Source of the DNA: Truepera sp.
GTDB lineage: Bacteria; Deinococcota; Deinococci; Deinococcales; Trueperaceae
Reading direction: 5' to 3'
Assembly (NCBI GenBank): GCA_018333895.1
Contig: JAGXSJ010000054.1
Coordinates: 1-37,769, forward strand
DNA length: 37,769 bases
Below are positions 15,754 to 24,472 of the stretch, piece after piece (positions within the stretch are counted from its first letter, which is position 1; each line of letters begins with the position of its first letter). The notes beneath the pieces are model-generated. The model was given only the letters and a program-made list of their open reading frames with translations, had not been told where the DNA came from and ran no database searches. The position numbers and the translations under genes were made by a program.

Positions 15754-15879
15754 ACTGCACCTCGTGTGATGTCGTATGCTGCCATCGTGATGCTATGATA
15801 ACATGATGGCGGCCCTGCGACACTCCCGCTACCTAAAGGCTGGCGGGCTTCTGGGCGACTGCTGGCGAAGCGATAGACG

Positions 15880-16142
15880 TTGAAACATCGTGCAAGTAAG
15901 CGCTTTTGGAGACTGTTCAGCGACCTTCCTGAGCACATCCAGCAGCAGGCGCGTAAGCAGTACGCCTTGCTTCGGCAGAATCCACAACATCCCTCACCGA
16001 GGTTAATCTAGTCGGAGAGGCGGTGTGGTCGGCAAGAGTCAACGACAACTACCGCGCTGTCGCGATAAAACGCCAACATCATTATCTGTGGATATGGATC
16101 GGACCTCACGATGACTATGACAGGCTCCTGTCTTTGTTGTAG
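15880..16142 (+). pseudogene. Frameshifted RelE/ParE-like toxin
   Basis: From a TTG at 15880 the plus strand encodes KHRASKRFWRLFSDLPEHI, QQQARKQYALLRQNPQHPS and then a stop. One frame over, the reading continues EVNLVGEAVWSARVNDNYRA, VAIKRQHHYLWIWIGPHDDY, DRLLSLL and stop. Together these give a complete ~87-aa RelE-superfamily toxin: RFWxLFxxLPxxIQxxARKxYxLL, HPS, WSARVxxxYRAVA, WIWIGxHxDYDRL. The frame breaks near 15993-15998, about one base short of an open reading frame. No antitoxin partner is visible next to it. It may be a real pseudogene or a sequencing indel. Confidence 0.75.
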
Positions 16143-16176
16143 CGCATGGTGTGACGTTTCGCCCCGACGCTCAGTC

Positions 16177-17010
16177 TCATGCGGCTGCTAAGCGGACGCC
16201 TAACGGCTCGCAAGCACCCGCTTGTACCAAGTCTTTAGCGCGTTCAGATCGTCCGTTACCACCGCCCGGCTGCCATCTGCATAAGAGCGCATCCTGCGGG
16301 TACTCGCAGGAGTGGGGCTGGGCCAGCTTTGACAGCCTCCGTTCCACTTTGGGCCACCAGGTTGGGACCGCTGGCGGAGACAGTACCAGGTAGTACGGTC
16401 CGCTTCCGGTTAAACCCATTTGCTGCCCCTTGTGGAGCGCGGGGGGCAACTCTGCGAGCACTGGCGGCGCGGGTGCGGGCCGTTTTGGGGCTGGAGGCGG
16501 AGTGGGCTTCTTTGCGGCTGGAGGTAGTGGTGGGAGTGGTTCCTTGGGGATCTCGGGCCATCCTTCCAAAGGCTGAGCACGCTCTGCGATTAGCTGCAGC
16601 TCCTCGACGCGCCCCTCCACTTGGTAGAGCCTATTGAGGACCAGGTGTGCGGTAAGCCCAGGCCCTCGGCGCAGGTGGACCCGGAAAGTCTTTAACCCTT
16701 TGGACTGGATCAGAAGACTGATCCTGTCCGAAGTTGCTCTCAGCAAGGCCCCACGAACACAGACCTCGGACTCTGGAACAGCCGTCTCTAGGCGGCTTGC
16801 CAAGGTTAAGCGGATGATCTCTCCAGCGATGTTAGTGCGAGACCAGAGGCTAAAGGTTCCCTCCCCTATCAGCTTTTGGGGTTTCTTGAGGGCCAAGCCT
16901 CCCAGTCTGACTTCAAGTCCCGCAGGGAGGCGGGGGGAGGCGAACCGGCCCTCCTCAAAGTGGCCCGGCAAAAAGATCGTCGCCTGATGCCGAACTGGTG
17001 CCTCGCTCAT
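16177..17010 (-). CDS. Hypothetical protein with proline-rich linker; possible frameshift near its end
   Basis: I do not recognise this protein (~277 aa). An N-terminal part of about 140 residues looks beta-rich (ATIFLPGHFEEGRF, GLEVRLGGLALKKPQKLIG, TFRVHLRRGPGLTAHLVL) and could be an OB-like fold, but no family motif is clear. A long proline/lysine/alanine linker follows (KPTPPPAPKRPAPAPP). A short C-terminal part contains GPYYLVLSPPAVPTWWPKVE. The last ~35 codons look unlike coding sequence. One base fewer in the CCCC run near 16315-16318 would give a more protein-like tail (GSRAVVTDDLNALKTWYKRV) ending near 16199. ATG 17008-17010 is taken as start; TTG codons just upstream are alternatives. 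Confidence 0.6.
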   Translation of the reverse strand: MSEAPVRHQATIFLPGHFEEGRFASPRLPAGLEVRLGGLALKKPQKLIGEGTFSLWSRTNIAGEIIRLTLASRLETAVPESEVCVRGALLRATSDRISLLIQSKGLKTFRVHLRRGPGLTAHLVLNRLYQVEGRVEELQLIAERAQPLEGWPEIPKEPLPPLPPAAKKPTPPPAPKRPAPAPPVLAELPPALHKGQQMGLTGSGPYYLVLSPPAVPTWWPKVERRLSKLAQPHSCEYPQDALLCRWQPGGGNGRSERAKDLVQAGACEPLGVRLAAA

Positions 17011-17152
17011 CCTGCCCAATTCTAGCAAAACGTTGTCCGGAGCGTAATCGCTTAGGGTTGAATCGAGTGCATGAACCAGCGGCTACTGCAACAAAAACAG
17101 GAGGGTGCATTGCAGCAAAAACAAGTCTATCGCCTGAGGCGTCCCCTGATTT

Positions 17153-17577
17153 CTAAAGAACACCAAGAATGCCGGCAGCGAGAGCATGCTGACGCAGGAG
17201 TTCTCCGAATCGCCTCATCAGCAGGTGCAAACGGTCTCCCCGCACCGTGGGCAGCAGCTCATAGAGCAGAAGTCCCTGCCTTAGCGAAAGCCGTCCGGGC
17301 CGTGTCGCTCCGAGCATCCGTTCCATACCGAGCTCCTGTACGGCTTCGCCCTTCGGGGTGAACCCTCAGGGGAACCCTCGGCGCTGCGCTGATCCCGCCT
17401 TACCCAGCAGCGTGAGCAGCGCATGCGCCAACACCGTCCCCTCGCTTCGCTTAGGGCAGGCAGCAGGAACAGCGCCTCGCGACGGTCGTGGCGCGTGATG
17501 ATCGTCTGCTTGAGCCCCGAACCAAAGCGCGGGTTCTTCACATCGCGGAAGGTTTCCTCATGTGCCATTTGTAGCAA
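17153..17577 (-). pseudogene. IS4-type DDE transposase, C-terminal remnant
   Basis: On the minus strand the sequence begins QMAHEETFRDVKNPRFGSGL, KQTIITRHDRREALFLLPAL, the region around the catalytic glutamate in IS4-type transposases (EETFRDxKxxRxGxGL). One frame over it continues TVLAHALLTLLGKAGSAQRRG, and after an interruption ELGMERMLGATRPGRLSLRQ, LLLYELLPTVRGDRLHLLM, RRFGELLRQHALAAGI, stop. The N-terminal two thirds are missing and at least one frameshift is present. A short sequence also found at 6200-6240 (TTCGCCCTTCGGGGTGAACCCTC) sits inside the remnant. It is inactive. Confidence 0.75.
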
Positions 17578-17592
17578 AAAAGAGGGACGGCA

Positions 17593-17650
17593 GCTTAACG
17601 CTCCGGTTCAGCGGCGGGCCGCGCAGCGGACCGTCCGCTGCAACCCGTTG
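17593..17650 (-). other. attC-like integron recombination site 2, interrupted by an IS110-type element
   Basis: On the minus strand this site reads R' GTTAAGC at 17593-17599 and L' CCGCTGAACCGG. The other arm is GGGTTGCAGCGGACGG up to 17650, where CCCGTTG (plus strand) meets the IS. The rest of the outer box, GTTGGGC (plus; GCCCAAC on the minus strand), appears at 18736-18742 on the far side of the IS. The arms are complementary apart from one extra base (GGTTGCAGCGG versus GGTT-CAGCGG), the extrahelical base characteristic of attC sites. The intact site would be about 60 bp. It follows the DUF2283 stop by only about 15 bases, as expected for a cassette end. Confidence 0.72.
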
Positions 17651-18735
17651 ATACTTATAGAGGCCTCCCCTCAAAGGCTACCCACAGGGTAATCATGGAG
17701 GGAGAAAACCCATTAAGGAGGAAGCCTCATAAAATTCTACACCAAGCAGCACCAGTTCTATTGCGGGATCGACTTGCACGCCCGCACCATGTACCTGTGT
17801 ATCCTGAATCAGGCAGGGGAAATCGTCTTCCATAAGAACCTCAGAGCAGGCCCAGAACCCTTGCTGAAGGCGCTGGCTCCTTACCGTCAGGATGTGGTTG
17901 CCGGGGTAGAGTGCATCTTCAGCTGGTACTGGCTGGCTGATGTCTGTGCTGAAGAAGGCATCCCCTTGGTGTTGGGTCATGCTCTCTATATGAAAGCCAT
18001 CCATGGAGGCAAAGCCAAGAACGACGCTCACAAGATCGCTGCCTTACTTCGCGGCGGGATGTTCCCCGAGGCTTATGTCTATCCCCAAGAAATGCGTGCC
18101 ACCCGCGACCTGTTGAGACGGCGCATGCACCTGATGAGGAAGCGCGCCGAACTCTTGGCACCAGAACACCAACAGCCAGTACAACCTACCCGAGTTCGGC
18201 AAAAAGCTGGCTTATAAAGCCAACCGTGAGGGAGTAGCTGAGCACTTCCCAGAGACAAGCGTCCGCAAGAGTATCGAGATGGACTTATCCTTGATCGACC
18301 ACTATGACCGACTTCTTAACGAGGTGGAGCTTTATATCACCAGGAATGCCCAGGAGAACGACCCCAATGCCCTCTACCGCTTGCGTTCAGTCCCTGGTAT
18401 TGGCAAGATCCTGGCTTTGGTGATCCTCTACGAGATCCATGATGTCCGTCGCTTCCTATGCTCGGCTGGTCAAGTGCGCCAAGGAATCGGCTGGCAAACG
18501 CACCGGTACCTCAGGCAAGAAGATCGGCAACACCTACTTGAAGTGGGCTTTCTCCGAAGCAGCGGTCCTTTTCCTACGAAACAATCCTCAGGGTCAGCGC
18601 TACTTGAAAAAGCTCGCGAGCAAGCACGGTAAGCCCAAAGCCCTGACGCTCTTAGCGCAGCGCCTTGAGACGGAACTTTACTGCCTCTCCGTCACGTTAT
18701 CTTGCTGCCTCTTGATAAAGGGAGGCCTCATATGT
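17651..18735 (+). mobile_element. IS110-family (IS1111-like) insertion sequence, degenerate, inserted in attC
   Basis: The element lies between CCCGTTG on the left and GTTGGGCG on the right. Subterminal inverted repeats GAGGCCTCCC (17660-17669) and GGGAGGCCTC (18720-18729) are set in about nine and six bases from the ends. Subterminal rather than terminal repeats are typical of the IS1111 group. The length of ~1.09 kb is shorter than usual, in keeping with an internal deletion in the transposase. Exact ends are inferred from reconstruction of the interrupted attC site. Members of the IS1111-attC group are known to target attC sites. Confidence 0.72.
17729..18735 (+). pseudogene. IS110-family DEDD transposase, broken by frameshifts and a deletion
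   Basis: After a good ribosome site (AAGGAGGAAG) the frame begins at an ATA where ATG is expected, with KFYTKQHQFYCGIDLHART (catalytic Asp in GIDLH), GVECIFSWYWLADVC (Glu) and GGKAKNDAHKIAALLRG (Asp). These form the RuvC-like DEDD domain. Near 18160-18170 the frame shifts and continues NTNSQYNLPEFGKKLAYKAN and YRLRSVPGIGKILALVILYE, the Transposase_20 helix-hairpin-helix motif. Near 18445 there is a second shift with a small loss, then SYARLVKCAKESAGKRTGTS and GNTYLKWAFSEAAVLFLRNN. No functional single reading frame exists, so the copy cannot move on its own. Confidence 0.88.
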
Positions 18736-18757
18736 GTTGGGCGAAGATTTCATCGGC

Positions 18758-19203
<446 letters not shown>

Positions 19204-19230
19204 GGATCACCTATTTTGGAGCATTGCCCC

Positions 19231-19446
19231 TCAATGAGTTCTGAAACCAGCAACCTCATCCAATTCTACAATAGCTGCCATCCCACTTCCATCTTTGTTC
19301 CCCAGAACAAGAAAGTCCTCATCAATTTCCTCGATCACGCCACTTACGTGATCTCGCGCATTCTTGAATATGATTATGACTTCCTTGCCAGGACCGACAG
19401 ACTCTGAGTACTTCATCAGCATTTGCTCCCAACTTTGTCGGTTCAT
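19231..19446 (-). CDS. Small LSm-like protein, function unknown
   Basis: The protein is 71 aa from the ATG at 19446, or 75 aa from the ATG at 19458. After a short helical head (NRQSWEQMLMKYSESVG), the sequence GKEVIIIFKNARDHVSGVIE, EIDEDFLVLGNKDGSGMAAI and VELDEVAGF follows the strand order of an Sm/LSm-like barrel, as in Hfq-like or ribosome-maturation-type small proteins. This is a fold guess from pattern, not a family match. The ATG at 19446 is preferred because GGAG lies six bases upstream. The start falls only about 20 bases after the attC R' box, the usual position of a cassette's first gene. Probably co-transcribed with the DUF4258/DUF2283 pair. Confidence 0.65.
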   Translation of the reverse strand: MNRQSWEQMLMKYSESVGPGKEVIIIFKNARDHVSGVIEEIDEDFLVLGNKDGSGMAAIVELDEVAGFRTH

Positions 19447-19466
19447 GGTTGGCTCCATGGCCTTCC

Positions 19467-19591
19467 GCCTAACGACTGTGGTTCAGCCGATTGCGGGTGG
19501 GCAAGGTAAGTTACATTATACACCAACTTTGCCAGCAAGGAATGGTTGAAAAACCGGGCGGTAGCAATTCGGCTGCAACCGCTTGTTGGGC
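19467..19591 (-). other. attC-like integron recombination site 1 (125 bp)
   Basis: Outer boxes on the minus strand are R'' GCCCAAC (19585-19591) and R' GTTAGGC (19467-19473), fitting RYYYAAC and GTTRRRY. The next bases, AAGCGGTTGCAGCCGAATTGC on one arm and GCAATCGGCTGAACCACAGTC on the other, are complementary except for an extra base in L'' (GGTTGCAGCCG versus GGTT-CAGCCG), the extrahelical base of attC sites. The centre can form a further hairpin (GGCAAAGTT...AACTTACCTTGCC). The site separates the 209-aa gene from the LSm-like gene. Confidence 0.8.
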
Positions 19592-19699
19592 GGCTTTTCT
19601 TTGGGGCGGAATAGAACTCTTCCAGTTCACCTCTGTTTTCGCGGTAAAGCCAACTCTGCCGGTCAGAATTGGTATCTCTACCTGTCTTTATTCTCCCGT

Positions 19700-20329
19700 T
19701 TACGAACTTTGTGCCAACTTCAGATCAGTAAAATATCCTTCTGTTCCTACTTCAACCCAAAGTCCGATTGCTCCGGACGCATCCGCGCCATGCTTCAAAT
19801 CGTTCACGACTAATACAGGATGCTCGCTCCCGTTTAAATAGAGCTTCGCTTTTTCATCCTTGACCTCGATCTTTAGATTGATCCATTCATTAAGCCCCAT
19901 ATCCGCGTATGATTCATATTTTCCAGGGGATTCTTTCCTGAGACGATCAAACTTGAAATCCGGATATGAGAAATATTGCGTGGCGTGGTTTCTGCGGACC
20001 TGATCTTCGGCCCTGCCGTTGGTCGGGCGGACATAAATACACTCAAATTTCGAATTACCCTCATCAATTCTGAAAGCAACGCCGATAAATCCTCGGGCGA
20101 AGTCGGGCGCATCCGCCAAAATCTTACTCAGTACGTTGACCTCAATGGTCCCATTTTTGAAGTCAGATTCGACTATTTTTGCAAATGTCGCTTCGTCAAA
20201 TACCTCCACTTTTGGATCTTTCACAACTCGAACCGTCTCTTTCCCTTCGATCTTGCCAGTGGTTATAAATGTGTTGACTGGAAGAAGGTTGACAATTTCC
20301 GAGCCAATTGTGGTAGTTATTTTCTTCAT
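19700..20329 (-). CDS. LamG/concanavalin-like protein of unknown function, carried in cassette 1
   Basis: The 209-aa protein has no signal peptide. The segment DFARGFIGVAFRIDEGNSKF, ECIYVRPTNGRAEDQVRRNH, SYPDFKFDRLRKESPGKYES, then NEWINLKIEVKDEKAKLYLN and SGAIGLWVEVGTEGYFTDLK resembles the beta-jelly-roll laminin-G/DUF1080-like fold used for binding sugars. The closing GAIGLWV..G..G.F.DLK motif is typical. No catalytic residues can be assigned. An AGGAG ribosome site lies nine bases before the ATG. The gene fills an integron cassette running from the GTTGGGC at 20429 to attC site 1, and its base composition is much richer in A+T than the host genes, which indicates acquisition by transfer. 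Confidence 0.78.
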   Translation of the reverse strand: MKKITTTIGSEIVNLLPVNTFITTGKIEGKETVRVVKDPKVEVFDEATFAKIVESDFKNGTIEVNVLSKILADAPDFARGFIGVAFRIDEGNSKFECIYVRPTNGRAEDQVRRNHATQYFSYPDFKFDRLRKESPGKYESYADMGLNEWINLKIEVKDEKAKLYLNGSEHPVLVVNDLKHGADASGAIGLWVEVGTEGYFTDLKLAQSS

Positions 20330-20428
20330 ATTCTTTTCTCCTGTTTCTCACCGGACAATTTGAGTAAATGTTATTTGGCTTAATGGGAGCATATCGCTCT
20401 CTCTCAGATCACCTGGCAATGATTTGCC

Positions 20429-20435
20429 GCCCAAC
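20429..20435 (-). other. attI-like crossover box GTTGGGC at the start of cassette 1
   Basis: On the minus strand GTTGGGC fits the integron crossover consensus GTTRRRY. It lies between the integrase remnant and the first cassette gene. It is the exact complement of the GCCCAAC outer box of attC site 1, as expected when cassette 1 was inserted here from its circular form. No attC partner box lies further upstream, so the site is attI-like. Confidence 0.6.
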
Positions 20436-20575
20436 AGTAATTATACAGCCTGTCTAATACTGTGAAGACAGGCGGTTCCTGCCTGTATATCACCTGCTCC
20501 TGCTTCTCTCGAAATCTGCATAGCCTTCTTGCCTCACAAGCCTTTCCGACACTGGTTCTTACTCCCGCCGCCGGG

Positions 20576-20603
20576 ATTATACAGCCGGCATAATCCGGAT
20601 CAA
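20576..20603 (-). promoter_or_regulatory. Candidate cassette promoter (Pc-like)
   Basis: On the minus strand TTGATC (20598-20603, overlapping the integrase stop) and TATAAT (20576-20581) are 16 bases apart, pointing into the cassettes. A second perfect TATAAT lies at 20440-20445, five bases before the attI-like box. Both are inside the 11-bp direct repeat GGCTGTATAAT (20576-20586 and 20440-20450). Confidence 0.5.
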
Positions 20604-21049
20604 AGGTCATCAGCGGGACTCCGCACTCCCTGACCGCCCACATGTTTGACAACACCAGCCCTCTTTACGGCCTCCTTCACGGCCCGTTGCAGTTTCGTGA
20701 ACGTGGTGGCAGCCCTCTTCTCCAGTCTTCGTGTTCTTCCACCAATTCTCCTGCGGAAAGACCTATTGCCAGCGCCAGTCCGTCGGGGCATTGGGGTACT
20801 TGCGGTCCAAGGCGTCGGGTATTTGGACCCGGCCCCATCCATCCCGCTGGTGAATCGCCTTGACCCTTCCCAGATGCTGCTGGAAGGGCCATTTGAGCAA
20901 CCCCGGGAGCATGGTCCGGCGGTCTTTCGCCCCCTTCCCGTCCCGCACCGTGATCTCGTTGCGTTCGAAGTCGATAGCACGCGCAGGCGAAGGCACTCCA
21001 TCAGGCAGAGCCCTGCCCCGTACCTCAGAGCAACCCTGATCCACTCCAC
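20600..21049 (-). pseudogene. intI: Integron integrase (IntI) pseudogene
   Basis: Joining three frames on the minus strand gives VALRYGAGLCLMECLRLRV, then AIDFERNEITVRDGKGAKDR, TMLPGLLK, ALDRKYPNAPTDWRWQ, a TAG where Trp is expected, VFPQENWWKNTKTGEEGCHHVHET, and KLQRAVKEAVKRAGVVKHVGGQ, GVRSPADDL, stop. The ALDRKYPxAxxxWxWQWVFPQ segment is the extra domain that separates IntI from XerC/XerD, and VGGxGVRSPxD is the IntI C-terminal tail. The N-terminal half is absent. The block carrying the catalytic H-R-H-Y residues is deleted between AGVVK and HVGGQ. It is inactive and oriented the same way as the cassettes. Confidence 0.85.
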
Positions 21050-21165
21050 TCACGTGCCGAAGGTGTGTGGCCGCACCCGCATTCTGCATGGCCATAGCCA
21101 CGTTGGCGATAGTATAGCAGCCTGTCTCCCGGCTTGGTCAAGAGCGGTCAAGAGGACGCGATCTC

Positions 21166-22630
<1,465 letters not shown>

Positions 22631-22648
22631 ATAAGCACTACAGTAAAC

Positions 22649-24385
22649 GTGCCTGCACTGTTGTTCCAGCGCCGGGAAGAGGCAGGCGTGGCGCACCGTG
22701 TCAAGCGCCTGGGCTTGTGGCGGTCTATTACCTGGGCGGACTATGCCGCGCAGGTGGCTGCCCTCGGGCGTGAGCTGCTCGAGCTAGGCCTCGAGCGGGG
22801 CGAGCGGGTCGCGCTCTTGAGCGAGAATCGCCCCGAATGGTTGGTGGCCGATCTGGCCATCCAGAGCGCCGGTGGCGTCACCGTGGGCGTCTACACTACC
22901 AGCAGCGCCGAGCAGCTCCTTTACCACCTCGAGCACTCGGCAGCGGCCGGGCTGATCCTCGAAGATGCCGAACAGTATGAGAAGTGGCTGGAGATCCGCA
23001 GCCAGGCCAAGAGCGTACGCTGGGTGATCGCCGTTGAACCCGAGGGATTTAGCGATCTGCTGGACTGGCAGGCGTTGCTTGAACAGGGACGGCAGCGCTA
23101 CGCGCGGCAGCCAGACCCCTTGCAGGCACGCCTAGCGGCTATTGCGCCCGACGATGTGGCCCTGCTGATGTACACCTCAGGGACCACCGGCAATCCCAAG
23201 GGGGCGATGCTGACTCACGCCAACTTGCTGTGGGCGGCGGAGGCGCTGGGTGAGGTCTTCACCTTTGACCATCACGAAGAGCTGCTCTCGTACCTGCCGC
23301 TCTCGCACATCGTCGAGCGGCTGATCAGCGTGGTGGCCCCCGTTCGCTACGGCCACACCATCAGCTTCACCGAGAACTTGGATACCGTCATGCAAAACAT
23401 GCAGGAGATCCGCCCGACGATCTTTTTCGCCGTGCCGCGCATCTGGGAGAAGATCTACAGCATGGTCGAGTTGCACATGCAAGACGCGCACCTAATCAAA
23501 CGCTACGCCTACCGCTGGTCGCTGCGCGTCTGCGGCGGCGAGCGCCGGGCTGGCCTGGCCGCCCTAGCGGCACAGGCCTTCGTTCTGCGCTTGCTCAAGG
23601 TGCGCTTGGGGCTCGACCGCGTGCGGCTCGCCATCAGCGGCGCGGCGCCCATCTCGCCCGATATCCTGGCTTACTTTCGCACCATCGGAGTCGATATTCG
23701 TGAAGGCTACGGCCTCACCGAGACGAGTGGGCTAGTTAGCATCAACCGCCAGGAGGTGCGGCTAGGCACGGTCGGCCAGGCCTTTCGCGACGTTGAGATC
23801 AAAATCGCTGAAGACGGTGAGATCTTGGTCAGAGGCCCGGGCATCTTCAAGGGCTACTTCAAAGACGAAGTGGCTACCGCCGAGGCGCTGAAGAACGGCT
23901 GGTTTCACACCGGCGACATCGGCGAGCTGAGCGACGGCTATCTGACGATCACCGACCGCAAGAAGGACATCATCATCACCGCCGGCGGCAAGAACATTAC
24001 GCCGCAGAAGATCGAGAATAGCCTCAAGTCGTCGGTCTTTATCAACGATGCTGTAGTGATCGGTGACCGCCGCCCGTACCTGGTAGCACTGCTAGTCCTA
24101 GACGAAGAGACGGTCGGCAAGTGGGCTACCGACCGGCAGCTTCCCTACACCACCTACCGCGACCTGTCCCAGCACCCCGCAGTCGTTAAGCTGATTGAAA
24201 GCGAGGTGGCACGCATTAACAAAAGGCTCGCGCGCGTCGAGGCGATCAAGCGTTTTGCCATTTTACCTAAGCGCCTCTACCACGAAGAAGGCGAAGTCAC
24301 CGCCACCCTGAAGGTCAAGCGTGCCAGTATCGCGCAAAAGTACGCCGCTTTGATCGAGAGCCTTTATGAAGAGGCTAGAAACTAG
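22649..24385 (+). CDS. fadD: Long-chain fatty-acid (or aryl/alkyl carboxylate) CoA ligase
   Basis: The 578-aa AMP-forming ligase activates a carboxylic acid to its CoA thioester via an acyl-AMP intermediate, the entry step of beta-oxidation. The P-loop-like motif MYTSGTTGNPKGAMLTH is at about residues 173-189. LSYLPLSHIVERL, the GYGLTETSGL motif (about 352-361), HTGDIGELSDGYLTITDRKK and the IITAGGKNITPQ region with the C-terminal lysine domain follow. It is the first gene of a six-gene operon with an ABC transporter of the branched-chain amino-acid type. The GTG at 22649 is used; the ribosome site AAGGAGGTC lies further upstream (about 30 bases), so a non-standard start nearer to it is possible. 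Confidence 0.9.
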   Translation: MPALLFQRREEAGVAHRVKRLGLWRSITWADYAAQVAALGRELLELGLERGERVALLSENRPEWLVADLAIQSAGGVTVGVYTTSSAEQLLYHLEHSAAAGLILEDAEQYEKWLEIRSQAKSVRWVIAVEPEGFSDLLDWQALLEQGRQRYARQPDPLQARLAAIAPDDVALLMYTSGTTGNPKGAMLTHANLLWAAEALGEVFTFDHHEELLSYLPLSHIVERLISVVAPVRYGHTISFTENLDTVMQNMQEIRPTIFFAVPRIWEKIYSMVELHMQDAHLIKRYAYRWSLRVCGGERRAGLAALAAQAFVLRLLKVRLGLDRVRLAISGAAPISPDILAYFRTIGVDIREGYGLTETSGLVSINRQEVRLGTVGQAFRDVEIKIAEDGEILVRGPGIFKGYFKDEVATAEALKNGWFHTGDIGELSDGYLTITDRKKDIIITAGGKNITPQKIENSLKSSVFINDAVVIGDRRPYLVALLVLDEETVGKWATDRQLPYTTYRDLSQHPAVVKLIESEVARINKRLARVEAIKRFAILPKRLYHEEGEVTATLKVKRASIAQKYAALIESLYEEARN

Positions 24386-24426
24386 GAGCTGGAAGCTAGC
24401 ACCTATGCCGTTCCCTCGCTCTTATC

Positions 24427-24461
24427 TCCTAGCTCCTAGCTCCTGGCTCCTGACTCCTGGC
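24427..24461 (+). repeat. Tandem heptamer TCCTRRC (five units) between fadD and livM
   Basis: Five heptamers in a row read TCCTAGC, TCCTAGC, TCCTGGC, TCCTGAC, TCCTGGC. The reverse sequence CTAGGAGCT occurs at about 24383-24391, so the transcript could fold back on itself inside the operon. It may tune expression of the downstream transporter genes, or be a neutral extragenic repeat. Confidence 0.65.
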
Positions 24462-24472
24462 CGAGGTAGCGC

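Noticed and set aside
18736-18742. GTTGGGC taken at first as a chance match
   Set aside because: Rejected as chance after it was seen to complete the attC at 17593-17650 once the IS is removed.
20404-20655. 83-aa minus-strand frame between the integrase remnant and cassette 1
   Set aside because: It overlaps the intI end, promoter-like boxes and the attI-like site; no family resemblance or ribosome site.
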